Assembly: GCF_017495225.1 (NCBI RefSeq)
Contig: NZ_JAFEIG010000005.1
Span: 1 to 64,000 of the forward strand
Origin: Daejeonella sp.
GTDB lineage: Bacteria > Bacteroidota > Bacteroidia > Sphingobacteriales > Sphingobacteriaceae
DNA length: 64,000 nt
Reading direction: 5' to 3'
Shown: positions 26,911 to 36,111 of the stretch, in pieces
Numbering within the stretch: position 1 is the stretch's first letter
Layout of the letters: every line of letters begins with the position of its first letter
Notes under the pieces: generated by a model
Seen by the model: the letters and a program-made list of their open reading frames with translations, nothing else
Told to the model about the DNA's origin: nothing
Database searches by the model: none
Program-made: the position numbers and the translations under genes

Positions 26911-27003
26911 AGTTGACAGTTGTGAGTTGACAGTTGTCAGTTATCAGTCGAACGACATCTGAAATTTTCTACTAACTACTAATTACTAACTACTAACTAC
27001 TAT
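26911..27003 (+). repeat. Heptanucleotide repeats between hemB and hemL
   Basis: Two 7-nt families in series: AGTTGAC/AGTTGTG/AGTTGTC/AGTTATC (about 26912-26948), a CGACATCTGAAA linker, then ACTAACT/ACTAATT units (about 26970-27000). The tract fills the intercistronic space and ends just before the hemL ATG. Confidence 0.85.
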
Positions 27004-27010
27004 AATAATA

Positions 27011-28390
27011 ATGTTAGAATCAATAAAAAAGATATTTTCTGGATCAGAGGAAGAGCCCATTGTTAATTCTACGGTTAAGCCGGATATTTCTAGAGTGAAG
27101 TCGGCAGAATTATATGAAAAATCAAAGACTTTTTTCCCTGGTGGCGTAAATTCGCCAGTTAGAGCCTTCAAGTCGGTTTATGGAACACCACTATTCATTC
27201 AAAAGGGTGATGGTTGTTTTATTTGGGATGCGGATGGCAATCAGTTTATTGATTTTTGTGCTTCTTGGGGACCATTAATCTTGGGTCATAACAATACGGC
27301 AGTCCGTGAAAAAGTGACTGAAGTAATGCAGAATGGTATGAGTTTTGGGGCTCCTACAGCTCTTGAAAATCAGTTAGCTGAACTCATCCTTAAGCATAAT
27401 AAATTCATTAAAAAGCTTCGTTTTACGAGTTCTGGAACAGAAGCGGTTATGTCGGCGGTTCGTTTGGCACGTGGTTATACCAAGCGCGATAAAATCATCA
27501 AATTTGAAGGTTGCTACCATGGTCACCTTGATTCATTACTGGTAAAAGCGGGTTCAGGTTTAGTAACTTTCGGTGAAACATCCTCTGCGGGCATCCCAAA
27601 ATCTGTGGCGGATGAAACAATTGTTATTCCGCTAAACAATATCCAAGCTGTAGAACAAGCATTTGAACAATTTAAAGATCAAATTGCGGCTGTAATAATT
27701 GAACCTATTCCAGCTAACAACGGACTATTACTTCAAACTAAAGAGTTTTTAGAATTCTTGCGTAGCATTTGCACAAAAAATAAGTCATTATTGATTTTTG
27801 ATGAGGTTATTTCCGGATTTAGAGTCGGATTTGAAGGTGCAGCAGGTTATTATGATATCCAACCAGATATTATCACTTATGGTAAAATTATAGGTGGAGG
27901 ATTGCCGGTAGGGATGTATGGCGCCTCTGAGGAGATTATGGGCATGATTTCGCCAGATGGCCCTGTTTATCAGGCAGGTACATTATCTGGGAATCCAGTA
28001 GCCATGGCAGCAGGCATCGCACAATTAACAGAATTATCTAAATCAAGTTTTTACAAAGATTTGAATGCCAAAACTGCTGAATTTGTGGAGTCTATTCAAC
28101 GCTATGCAACTGCTAAAAATTATAAATTTAAGGTTTTTACAATAGGTTCTATTTTTTGGTTTGCATTTACAGAGTTGGAAAGTATCAGCTGTGCTGAAGA
28201 TATCAATCCAGCAAGCATGGAAAAATTCAAAATCATGCATAGAGAGCTATTAAATCGAGGTATTTATCTCGGTCCCTCTGGCTATGAAGTCGGTTTTGTT
28301 TCATCAGCACACTCAAAAATTGAACTAGAGAAGGCAAAACGTGCTATTTTCGAGAGTTTGGATATTGTTTTTAAGGGTCAAAGAGCATGA
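27011..28390 (+). CDS. hemL: Glutamate-1-semialdehyde 2,1-aminomutase
   Basis: PLP enzyme converting glutamate-1-semialdehyde to 5-aminolevulinate, completing the C5 route begun by HemA. 459 residues, about 30 longer than typical because of an N-terminal extension before the conserved SAELYEKSKTFFPGGVNSPVRAF region. The PLP lysine is Lys292 in TYGKIIGGGLPVG; the FTSSGTEAVMSA phosphate-binding region and GCYHGH are present. The stop overlaps the kinase start by 4 bases (ATGA), coupling heme synthesis genes to the two-component pair. An in-frame later start could remove part of the extension, but no ATG occurs before residue 60. Confidence 0.93.
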   Translation: MLESIKKIFSGSEEEPIVNSTVKPDISRVKSAELYEKSKTFFPGGVNSPVRAFKSVYGTPLFIQKGDGCFIWDADGNQFIDFCASWGPLILGHNNTAVREKVTEVMQNGMSFGAPTALENQLAELILKHNKFIKKLRFTSSGTEAVMSAVRLARGYTKRDKIIKFEGCYHGHLDSLLVKAGSGLVTFGETSSAGIPKSVADETIVIPLNNIQAVEQAFEQFKDQIAAVIIEPIPANNGLLLQTKEFLEFLRSICTKNKSLLIFDEVISGFRVGFEGAAGYYDIQPDIITYGKIIGGGLPVGMYGASEEIMGMISPDGPVYQAGTLSGNPVAMAAGIAQLTELSKSSFYKDLNAKTAEFVESIQRYATAKNYKFKVFTIGSIFWFAFTELESISCAEDINPASMEKFKIMHRELLNRGIYLGPSGYEVGFVSSAHSKIELEKAKRAIFESLDIVFKGQRA

Positions 28391-29262
28391 GAAGACCGCT
28401 TATCATATTTTATGGACTAATTGTTTACACCGTAATTCAAGTAATATGGTGGGGCAGGTTATTGCTTGCTGCAAAGCCTGATAGTCTGGGTATGATAATC
28501 GGTGAAAGTTCTGTTTTTATATTTATTTTCCTTGTTGGTGCTTTTTACATGCATAAAGCCATTAAAGGCGAACGTAAATTGCATAATCAGCAACGTAATT
28601 TTTTGCTTTCCGTAACGCATGAGTTAAAATCGCCATTGGCTTCCATTAAATTATATTTGGAGACTATCATTAAGAGAGATTTGGATGCAGAGCAGCGGAA
28701 ATCATTTTTGACTAACTCTTTAAAGGATATTGAGCGTCTTGATGATTTGGTAGAAAATATGCTCATCGCCACAAAAATTGAAAGTAAATCTTACACTTTT
28801 CCTAAGGAACAGTTTAACTTTTCACAGCTTGTTAATTCTGTTGCAGATCGTTTGCAATTGCATGCCTGTAGTTCTCATGTGATTAAAACGAAGGTTGATC
28901 CCCTGATTTTTATTAATGGAGATAAATTTGCGCTTACATCAGTAGTAACCAATTTGGTTGAAAATGCCGTAAAATACTCTCCACCTTGTGCCGAAGTGAA
29001 TGTAATTTTGAAACAAAAAGGTACGCAAATAACCTTAATTGTTTCCGATTCTGGGATTGGTATCAATGATCAAGAAAAATCACGTATTTTTGATAAATTT
29101 TATCGGGTGGGAAGTGAGGAGACTCGCAAAACAAAGGGGACAGGTTTAGGTTTGTTTATTGTTAAGCAAGTTCTTGATAAGCACCAGGCTACAATTAAAG
29201 TGAAAAACAACAATCCTTCGGGGACTATCTTCGAAGTTATATTTAACGCACATGCTAATTAA
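28387..29262 (+). CDS. Sensor histidine kinase without a large sensor domain
   Basis: A 291-residue membrane kinase. Two membrane helices (about 6-26 and 36-55) flank only about ten exposed residues, so any signal is probably sensed in or at the membrane or through partners. H-box: SVTHELKSPL with phospho-acceptor His78. The ATP-binding domain has N (NLVENAVKYS), G1 (DSGIGI), F and G2 (GTGLGLFIV) boxes. It overlaps hemL by 4 bases and the response regulator gene by 11, which ties it to heme synthesis. Confidence 0.9.
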   Translation: MRRPLIIFYGLIVYTVIQVIWWGRLLLAAKPDSLGMIIGESSVFIFIFLVGAFYMHKAIKGERKLHNQQRNFLLSVTHELKSPLASIKLYLETIIKRDLDAEQRKSFLTNSLKDIERLDDLVENMLIATKIESKSYTFPKEQFNFSQLVNSVADRLQLHACSSHVIKTKVDPLIFINGDKFALTSVVTNLVENAVKYSPPCAEVNVILKQKGTQITLIVSDSGIGINDQEKSRIFDKFYRVGSEETRKTKGTGLGLFIVKQVLDKHQATIKVKNNNPSGTIFEVIFNAHAN

Positions 29263-29956
29263 ACAAAGAATACTCCTAGTAGAAGATGAAGAGCATCTTC
29301 TCGAGGCCATCAAATTAAATTTGGAGCTTGAAGGATACAAGGTTTCCACAGCTACAGATGGGAAAAAGGCTTTAAAGATATTCAAGGAAGAACGGTTTAA
29401 CTTAGTTATTCTTGATGTGATGCTGCCCGAAATTGACGGTTTTCAAGTCGCAGAGACTATTCGTCTTGAAAATTCGGAAGTTCCAATCATGTTTTTAACA
29501 GCCAAAAACACGAGCGAAGATCGTGTTATGGGTTTGAAAAAAGGTGCTGACGATTACTTGGTAAAGCCTTTTAACCTTGAAGAATTGATTTTAAGAGTTG
29601 CCAATCTTGTAAAGCGTAGCCTTAAAGGAGATGAACTGAAGGAATTAAATTCATATAAAATTGGAGATAAAACCATTTATTTCAATTCATTTGAGTTAAA
29701 GAGTGACGATGGAACGATAACTCCACTTACTAAAAAGGAGACGATGCTTCTTAAATTATTAATTGAGCGTCGTAATGAGGCGGTTTCAAGAGAGCAGATT
29801 CTTGAAACAGTTTGGAATTATGATGTTTATCCATCCACTAGGACTATTGATAATTTCATTCTGACATTCCGTAAATATTTTGAACCAGATCAGAAGAATC
29901 CGACATATTTTCATTCCATCCGTGGGGTTGGCTATAAATTTATTGATAATCACTAA
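29252..29956 (+). CDS. OmpR/PhoB-family response regulator
   Basis: A 234-residue two-domain regulator. Receiver domain about 4-118 with Asp55 as phosphorylation site (LVILDVMLPEIDG), acidic pair VEDEE and the Lys in LVKPF. The C-terminal winged helix (about 135-232) ends SIRGVGYKF as in PhoB-type proteins. It is the cognate partner of the upstream kinase. Targets are unknown; the operon itself is the obvious candidate. Confidence 0.93.
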   Translation: MLIKQRILLVEDEEHLLEAIKLNLELEGYKVSTATDGKKALKIFKEERFNLVILDVMLPEIDGFQVAETIRLENSEVPIMFLTAKNTSEDRVMGLKKGADDYLVKPFNLEELILRVANLVKRSLKGDELKELNSYKIGDKTIYFNSFELKSDDGTITPLTKKETMLLKLLIERRNEAVSREQILETVWNYDVYPSTRTIDNFILTFRKYFEPDQKNPTYFHSIRGVGYKFIDNH

Positions 29957-29958
29957 AA

Positions 29959-30465
29959 ATGCTTACTAGAAAGGCTCGATTGTGGGTTATTTTAATTGCT
30001 GTAATTTTACTTTTCTGGACGATCTATCAAGGAGTTTATGAAATAAGTGCGGCAGTGGTTTTAATGATTGGCTTCCTAATTTGGGGCTATTTTAGAGAAG
30101 GAACGGTGGTAATGGCAGCGCGAGAATTTCATGCTAAAAACTACGAAGAAGCTGAAATTTTATTAAGAGAAATTGAGGATCCTGATCGTTTAGGAAGGCA
30201 TCGTCGTGGTTTTTATGAGTTTATTTATGGGAACTTAGAACTTCATAAACATAATTATGAAGAGGCTGAAAAGCACTTTCAAATTGCAAGTCGATTTCCA
30301 TTACGTAACCAAAATGATAAAGCCATTGTATTGGTACATTTGGCAAATATAAACCTTCGCAAGAAGGATAAAGAAAAGGCGAAAGCCTATGTTGAGAAAG
30401 CTAAAACCTTTAAAATCTCAGCGAGAGTAAAAAATATTATCGAAAAGATTGAATCTGAAATTTAA
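29959..30465 (+). CDS. Small membrane protein with TPR-like repeats
   Basis: A 168-residue protein I do not recognise by name. Two N-terminal membrane helices (about 8-24 and 29-45) are followed by a soluble helical part with two or three TPR-like pairs (AREFHAKNYEEAEILLREI; GNLELHKHNYEEAEKHFQIAS; ANINLRKKDKEKAKAYVEKA). It starts 2 bases after the response regulator and ends 5 bases before hemE, so it is part of the hem operon. A membrane-anchored TPR protein here could scaffold heme enzymes, as HemY-like proteins are thought to do in other bacteria; that is speculation. Confidence 0.75.
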   Translation: MLTRKARLWVILIAVILLFWTIYQGVYEISAAVVLMIGFLIWGYFREGTVVMAAREFHAKNYEEAEILLREIEDPDRLGRHRRGFYEFIYGNLELHKHNYEEAEKHFQIASRFPLRNQNDKAIVLVHLANINLRKKDKEKAKAYVEKAKTFKISARVKNIIEKIESEI

Positions 30466-30470
30466 ATAAC

Positions 30471-31511
30471 GTGAGCGCGAATAACATTCAAGAGAGCCTA
30501 TTTTTAAGGGCTGCATTTTCAAAAAGTACCGAACGTCCTCCAGTGTGGATGATGCGTCAAGCAGGTAGATTTATGCCCGAATATTGGGAAATTAAAAATA
30601 AATACTCATTCCTGGAGATGTGTAAAACTCCGGAAATTGCTGCAGACGTCACCATGTTGCCTGTAAACCTTTTAGGTATCGATGCAGCAATTCTGTTCTC
30701 GGATATATTGGTAACGGCAGAAGCGATGGGTGGTGATTTGAGCTTTACTCAAGGTGTGGGACCGAAATTTGCTAATCCAGTACGTAATCAAGCAGATGTT
30801 GATAGACTTTTGACCGATGTAGATGATAAACTTCAATACGTTGCTGATGCTATAAAAGTGATTCAGCAAAGGTTAAATGGCAGCATTCCTTTAATTGGCT
30901 TTGCTGGCGCTCCTTTTACGGTAATGAGTTATCTTGTTGAGGGCGGTTCGTCAAAGGATTTTAAATTGACTAAGCTGCTGATTCATAATCATCCTGAATT
31001 GGCGCATCAATTGCTAGCCAAAATTGCTAAGGTTACTATTGATTATTTAAATCTTCAAATTGATGCAGGAGTAAATGCTTTACAATTATTTGATAGCTGG
31101 GCTCTTGCTTTATCATGGGATGATTATAAAGAATTCTCACATAATTATAACACAGAAATTATCTCTAAACTGAATAGAAAGGATATTCCAATTATTTCAT
31201 TCTGCAAAGGAAGCTCCGTTTTTGCACCTTTAATGGCCGAATCAAAGCCTGATGTGATTTCTATCGATTGGAATGCAGATTTATTAGATATTAAGAGAAC
31301 ATTACCCGCAGGAATTGCAGTTCAAGGAAATTTAGATCCTCATATTTTATATGCTGATAAAAAGGTAATAAAGGAAAGAATCCATCGTCTTTTTGAACGT
31401 ATGCGTGGCGAAAATGGCTTTATTTTCAATTTAGGACATGGTATTATGCCAGATATCCCATTTGATAATGTGAAATATGCTGTTGAATTAATGAAGGAAT
31501 TTAGATATTAA
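30471..31511 (+). CDS. hemE: Uroporphyrinogen decarboxylase
   Basis: Decarboxylates the four acetate side chains of uroporphyrinogen III to give coproporphyrinogen III. 346 residues from a GTG start at 30471 (GTG AGC GCG). Family signatures PPVWMMRQAGRFMPEY near the N-terminus, GFAGAPFTVMSYLVEGG and the LGHGIMPDIP segment near the C-terminus are intact. It lies 5 bases after the TPR-like gene and 37 before hemJ. Confidence 0.95.
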   Translation: MSANNIQESLFLRAAFSKSTERPPVWMMRQAGRFMPEYWEIKNKYSFLEMCKTPEIAADVTMLPVNLLGIDAAILFSDILVTAEAMGGDLSFTQGVGPKFANPVRNQADVDRLLTDVDDKLQYVADAIKVIQQRLNGSIPLIGFAGAPFTVMSYLVEGGSSKDFKLTKLLIHNHPELAHQLLAKIAKVTIDYLNLQIDAGVNALQLFDSWALALSWDDYKEFSHNYNTEIISKLNRKDIPIISFCKGSSVFAPLMAESKPDVISIDWNADLLDIKRTLPAGIAVQGNLDPHILYADKKVIKERIHRLFERMRGENGFIFNLGHGIMPDIPFDNVKYAVELMKEFRY

Positions 31512-31548
31512 TTGAAAGCCTAGCTTTTAATTATTTAACAAGCAAAAC

Positions 31549-32088
31549 ATGGCCTATTTATACTTAAAATCCATTCACATCATTTTTGTGGTCAGCTGGA
31601 TGGCAGGCTTGTTTTATATTGTACGCCTATTTATCTATCATGTGGAGGCCAAAGAACGACCAGAATCTGAAAGATTAACCCTGCAAGCTCAGTTTGAGAT
31701 CATGCAGCATAAGCTTTGGTACATCATCACCACACCAGCTATGGCACTTTCGGTATTAGCGGGTATAGGCATGATTTGGGTAAACCCCAATTTGCTGAAT
31801 ATGAGTTGGATGTTGGTGAAACTTGCTTTTGTTGTTGGCTTATTGATCTATCATTTCATGTGTCAACAAATCATGAATAAGCTAAAGCGAGGCGTTTTTA
31901 CTTGGACATCCACCCAATTACGTTTATGGAACGAATTGGCAACCATATTTTTGGTAGCCATTGTGTTTACCGTTATTTTAAAAAGTGCGGTAGATTGGAT
32001 TTATGGATTAACCGGACTAATTGTTTTTAGTGCTGTGATCATGTCGGCCGTTAAGATTTATAAGTATTATCGTTTAAAAGGAAAATAA
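31549..32088 (+). CDS. hemJ: HemJ-type protoporphyrinogen oxidase
   Basis: A 179-residue integral membrane protein with four or five helices. The N-terminal LKSIHIIFVVSWMAGLFYIVRLFIYH segment (residues about 6-31) is characteristic of the HemJ (UPF0093) family, with the conserved His in SIHII and the GLFYxxRLF motif. HemJ oxidises protoporphyrinogen IX to protoporphyrin IX. Its place directly after hemE supports this. No hemG or hemY, and no hemN/hemF or ferrochelatase gene, is visible in the window. Confidence 0.85.
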   Translation: MAYLYLKSIHIIFVVSWMAGLFYIVRLFIYHVEAKERPESERLTLQAQFEIMQHKLWYIITTPAMALSVLAGIGMIWVNPNLLNMSWMLVKLAFVVGLLIYHFMCQQIMNKLKRGVFTWTSTQLRLWNELATIFLVAIVFTVILKSAVDWIYGLTGLIVFSAVIMSAVKIYKYYRLKGK

Positions 32089-32164
32089 ATTAGATTCTGT
32101 GTTTCTTTAATATTAGATTTATATTATTGAAATGAAAAACAATTTGTCTGATTTATAATTCCTA

Positions 32165-33304
32165 ATGAAGAGATTTCTACCTTTTTTATTGCTTCTCAGC
32201 ATTTTTAATACCTCTATTGCCCAAATCTCAACAGATAGTTTAGAGTATCGAATTCGTCCGGATAGCCTCAAAACAGGTGAACTTCATTTAAGCGTTCAAA
32301 GTTTCAACTTTATGAGAAACTATGAATATTTCAATAAAATTCAGGATGGTTATACTTTGTTTGGGACTCAGATTGAGCCTCAATTAGTGTATTATCCACA
32401 TCCACAATTAGCAATTAGTGCGGGTGTACATCTACAAAAAGATTTTGGTGCAAGAGGTTTTTATCGTACGCTTCCGCTTTTTAGTGTGAAGTTTAAAAAC
32501 GGGAATACTACACTTATCAATGGAGTTTTGGAAGGGAATATCCATCACCGCATAGTAGAACCTATCTTTGATTTTGAAAAGAGAATTACTGATCCTGTTG
32601 AATATGGGACGCAGTTTATGCTTGAGAATAAATCCTTGTTTTTGGATGCTTTTATCAATTGGAAGCGTATGATTTATAAGCCATCACCAGTACAAGAGGA
32701 AGTATTGGGTGGAATATCTGCAAACTATAAACTGCTAAAGGGTTCGAATATTCAGCTTTCTATTCCGCTACAGCTGGCTGTTTATCATAAAGGAGGACAG
32801 ATTGATGAGACTTCGGATCCTCTCGAAACATTTGTCAACTCGGCGGTGGGTTTGATGTTAAAAGTGCCTATGAAAGGTTTTGTCAAAGCTTTTAGGACAG
32901 AGAACTATTTAATTGGATATAATGATTTTTCGTTCACACGTATTCAAGCTTTTAGCAAGGGGCATGGTTGGTTTTTAAATGCTGGAATTGACACCCATCA
33001 TGGATCTTTATTGGGAACATATTGGAATGGGATGTCGTTTATTTCACATAATGGAATGCCATTGTATCAAAGTGTTTCGCAACATATTAACCATGTTGGT
33101 TATACAGAAAAAAACAGAAAATTAATTATGCTTCGCTATTCCTATCAGAAGCAATTAATTCCCAATCTATACCTTGATTTCAGATTTGAACCATACATGG
33201 ATTTAGGTCGCCCAGCTGGATCAAGAAAGATTGAATTTTCTAATTCTTCTTTCTTGGTTTATAAGCAATCTTTTAAGGTATTGAAACCGAAGGAGGAGAG
33301 GTAA
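32165..33304 (+). CDS. Secreted protein of unknown function, probable outer-membrane barrel-like
   Basis: A 379-residue protein with a clear signal peptide (about 1-19, ending SIAQ). The mature part is rich in alternating aromatic/hydrophobic strands (LVYYPHPQLAISAGVHLQ, FVKAFRTENYLIGYNDFSF, LYLDFRFEPYMDLG) consistent with an outer-membrane beta structure. I recognise no family. It follows hemJ by 76 bases with no terminator that I can see, so it may be transcribed with the hem operon. Confidence 0.65.
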   Translation: MKRFLPFLLLLSIFNTSIAQISTDSLEYRIRPDSLKTGELHLSVQSFNFMRNYEYFNKIQDGYTLFGTQIEPQLVYYPHPQLAISAGVHLQKDFGARGFYRTLPLFSVKFKNGNTTLINGVLEGNIHHRIVEPIFDFEKRITDPVEYGTQFMLENKSLFLDAFINWKRMIYKPSPVQEEVLGGISANYKLLKGSNIQLSIPLQLAVYHKGGQIDETSDPLETFVNSAVGLMLKVPMKGFVKAFRTENYLIGYNDFSFTRIQAFSKGHGWFLNAGIDTHHGSLLGTYWNGMSFISHNGMPLYQSVSQHINHVGYTEKNRKLIMLRYSYQKQLIPNLYLDFRFEPYMDLGRPAGSRKIEFSNSSFLVYKQSFKVLKPKEER

Positions 33305-33338
33305 TTCGATTCATAAACCATTCTTTTTATTAATTTTT

Positions 33339-34736
33339 ATGAAGAAAATACTTTTCATTTTTCTGTTTACCATTATTTCAAACCTAGTGTTTTCGCAAAA
33401 TGAAAAACATAATGTGGTTTTTAAGGATTTCAAAGAAAATTATAATCGAGGCAATTTTGAAAATATTTTCAATGGTTTTTCTGATGAAATGAAAAATGCT
33501 CTACCGATTGAAAAAATAAAGGAGTTTCTCGGGGGACTAAAATTACAAGCTGGAAATATAGAGGATGGTGCTTTTGTGAAATTTGAAAATCAAAGCTTTG
33601 CCGTTTACAAAACTGAATTCGAAAAATCAATTTTAGCAGTCAATATTTCTATTGATGATAAAAATTTGATAAATGGCTTCTATGTTAAACCATTTGTGGA
33701 TGAAGTCACTCTTAATAGGGTAAATGCTTTATCTGAATTCCCAAGTGAGATTGCTAATAGTATTTATTCTCAAGCGAAAAATTTGCCTAATAAGACCCAA
33801 TTTTCAATTGCGGTCTTAAAAGATGGTGATGTAAGTTATTATGGAGTGCTTATTGAAAATGACACTATAAATTCAATAAAAAACTTTAATAGAATTTTTG
33901 AAATTGGCTCAATTACCAAAGTTTTTACATCTACTGTTTTAGCTTCCTTAGTAATTGATAAAAAACTAGATTTAAATAATTATGTAAATGATTATTATTC
34001 AATCGATTTTAAAAATAGCGTAAAAATAAACTTTTCGGATTTAGCTAATCATACTTCTGGTTTACCTCGGTTGCCAGAAAACTTTGATTTATCAAATGAG
34101 ATTAATCCTTATAGGAATTATGGAGAAAAGGATTTGAATGAATATTTGAGAAATATCTTAGAAATAAAAAATAGTGTTGAAAAGAAGTACGACTATTCGA
34201 ACTTAGGTGCTGGTTTACTTGGGTATACCTTAGGAATTAGCCAAAAAACCAATTTCAATGATTTATTGCAAAAAAGAGTTTTCAATAAATATAAAATGAA
34301 AAACTCATATACTAGTCCGAAGGGAATTGAATTTAATATTGTGAAGGGTTTGGATACCAAAGGTCAAGAAATTCCTAATTGGGAATTTGATGTTCTTTTT
34401 GGGGGAGGTGGAATATTGTCAAGTACTGAAGATCTGGTTAAATTTTCTAGAGCACAGTTTGATAAAAGTAACAAAGAACTGGAATTAACTAGAAGTGCGA
34501 CTTTCAATATAAACGATAGGATGAAAATAGGTTTAGGATGGCATATTTTAAAGACGGATAAAGGGTCTGATTGGATTTGGCATAATGGTGGTACCGGTGG
34601 TTATTCATCGTCGATGGTTTTGGATGTTGAAAAGAAGAACGGTGTGATTGTTTTATCGAATGTATCTGCTTTTAATCCTCAGATGCCTAATATTGAAAAG
34701 TTGTGTTTTGGATTGATGAAAATGGTTAAGAATTAG
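33339..34736 (+). CDS. Secreted serine hydrolase (beta-lactamase/esterase class C type)
   Basis: A 465-residue protein with a signal peptide (about 1-20, ending VFSQ). Residues about 24-115 look like a DUF3887-type domain. The remaining 340 residues are a class C beta-lactamase-like hydrolase: SxxK as SITK (about 192-195), YSN in YDYSNLG, and the third motif as HNGGTGG. Such proteins are usually peptidases or esterases rather than true beta-lactamases. It stands alone and has low GC like its surroundings. The substrate is unknown. Confidence 0.85.
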   Translation: MKKILFIFLFTIISNLVFSQNEKHNVVFKDFKENYNRGNFENIFNGFSDEMKNALPIEKIKEFLGGLKLQAGNIEDGAFVKFENQSFAVYKTEFEKSILAVNISIDDKNLINGFYVKPFVDEVTLNRVNALSEFPSEIANSIYSQAKNLPNKTQFSIAVLKDGDVSYYGVLIENDTINSIKNFNRIFEIGSITKVFTSTVLASLVIDKKLDLNNYVNDYYSIDFKNSVKINFSDLANHTSGLPRLPENFDLSNEINPYRNYGEKDLNEYLRNILEIKNSVEKKYDYSNLGAGLLGYTLGISQKTNFNDLLQKRVFNKYKMKNSYTSPKGIEFNIVKGLDTKGQEIPNWEFDVLFGGGGILSSTEDLVKFSRAQFDKSNKELELTRSATFNINDRMKIGLGWHILKTDKGSDWIWHNGGTGGYSSSMVLDVEKKNGVIVLSNVSAFNPQMPNIEKLCFGLMKMVKN

Positions 34737-34784
34737 TTTTATTACTTAGAAAGTTATCTCAATTTACCCTTTGTTAAAATTCTA

Positions 34785-34846
34785 TGCGGTGAAAAATTAA
34801 ATTAATCACCGCATTTATGCGGTGATTAATTTGTATATTTACCGCA
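34785..34846 (+). promoter_or_regulatory. Tandem 29-bp palindromic operator over the fic promoter
   Basis: Two units of exactly 29 bp (34785-34813 and 34818-34846) each begin TGCGGTGA and end ACCGCA, separated by TTTA, so the period is 33 bp. The inner halves also form a perfect 15-bp-arm inverted repeat (34799-34813 with 34818-34832). The second unit covers TATATTTA (34834-34841), a near match to the TAnnTTTG promoter box. The fic ATG follows 11 bases later. The winged-helix-like tail of the Fic protein makes autorepression plausible. Confidence 0.7.
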
Positions 34847-34857
34847 AATTATTTATT

Positions 34858-35964
34858 ATGCCAAAATACATTTACGAGCATAAAAACTGGACTGATTTTT
34901 CATGGGATGATAAAGCTATCAATTCGGTTTTTGGGGAAGTTAAACTTAAGCAGGGTAGAATTATTGGGCAGATGAATGCTCTTGGTTTTTCTAATAAGGA
35001 GGATGCTACTCTAAATGCGCTAACCTTAGATGTTGTAAAATCATCTGAAATAGAGGGCGAAATCCTTAATTATGAACAAGTACGTTCATCAATTGCAAGA
35101 CGCTTAGGTATCAATACTGCTGGTCTTGTTTCTAGTAGTCGTCATATTGAAGGAATCGTAGAAATGATGCTTGATGCTACCCAAAGGTATTATTTGCCTT
35201 TAACCGAAGATCGCTTGTTGGGTTGGCATGCAGCTTTATTCCCTGCGGGTTATAGCGGCCCATATAAAATTGAAGTTGGTAAATATCGGACTGGCGAAAT
35301 GCAAATTGTTTCGGGTGCTATCGGCAGAGAGAAAGTTCATTATGAAGCAGTAAAATCCAAATTGGTTAAAATGGAAATGGATAAATTTTTGGACTGGTTC
35401 AATAGTGATAGCACTTTAGATCTTGTATTAAAAGCGGCTATAGCTCATTTTTGGTTCATTATCATTCATCCATTTGATGATGGAAATGGTAGGATTGCCA
35501 GAGCGTTAACTGATATGTTATTAGCAAAATCAGAGGGAAGTGGGGAGCGTTTTTACAGTATGTCAAGTCAAATATTAATAGAGCGTAAACGTTATTATGA
35601 CGTATTGCAATCAGTACAACATAGTTCAAAAGATATTAGCGAATGGTTAAACTGGTTTTTAAATTGCCTGAATAAGGCTATGCTAATGACTGAAGATGCG
35701 GCACAAAGTATTCTGCATAAATCTGTTTTTTGGAAATTACACGAAAATACACCCATTAATGAACGTCAACGCTTAATAGTGAATAAACTTTTTGATGGTT
35801 TTGAAGGTAAACTCCAAAGTTCTAAATGGGCGAAAATAACCAAGGTTTCTAGCGATACTGCTTTGCGTGACATCAAAGATTTAATTGAAAAAGGTATCTT
35901 AAAGCAAACAAATGAAAAAGGGCGAAATGCAAATTATGAATTATGTGCTTTTGAACTCAAATAA
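34858..35964 (+). CDS. Fic family AMPylase-type protein with N-terminal inhibitory helix (DUF4172)
   Basis: A 368-residue protein starting at the ATG at 34858 (MPKYIYEHKNW), the standard start for DUF4172-Fic proteins. The inhibitory motif [S/T]xxxE[G/N] occurs as SSEIEG (about residues 63-68), so it is a class II Fic with self-inhibition. The catalytic Fic motif HPFDDGNGR is intact (His204). The C-terminal part (about 300-368) looks like a winged helix (SSDTALRDIKDLIEKGIL). Fic proteins transfer AMP from ATP to target proteins. It is alone, behind a striking double palindrome. Confidence 0.9.
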   Translation: MPKYIYEHKNWTDFSWDDKAINSVFGEVKLKQGRIIGQMNALGFSNKEDATLNALTLDVVKSSEIEGEILNYEQVRSSIARRLGINTAGLVSSSRHIEGIVEMMLDATQRYYLPLTEDRLLGWHAALFPAGYSGPYKIEVGKYRTGEMQIVSGAIGREKVHYEAVKSKLVKMEMDKFLDWFNSDSTLDLVLKAAIAHFWFIIIHPFDDGNGRIARALTDMLLAKSEGSGERFYSMSSQILIERKRYYDVLQSVQHSSKDISEWLNWFLNCLNKAMLMTEDAAQSILHKSVFWKLHENTPINERQRLIVNKLFDGFEGKLQSSKWAKITKVSSDTALRDIKDLIEKGILKQTNEKGRNANYELCAFELK

Positions 35965-36111
35965 TAAGCAATTATTTGGTGCTTAAAATTTAATTTGTCC
36001 ATATAGGGAAATTCAACAAAACAGAATGTCTAATTTATAATAGTTCGGGATTAATTATGGCTAGGAAAGTCTAATAAGTGTTTTTTAGTCATTCCCCTTG
36101 CAAATCCCATT

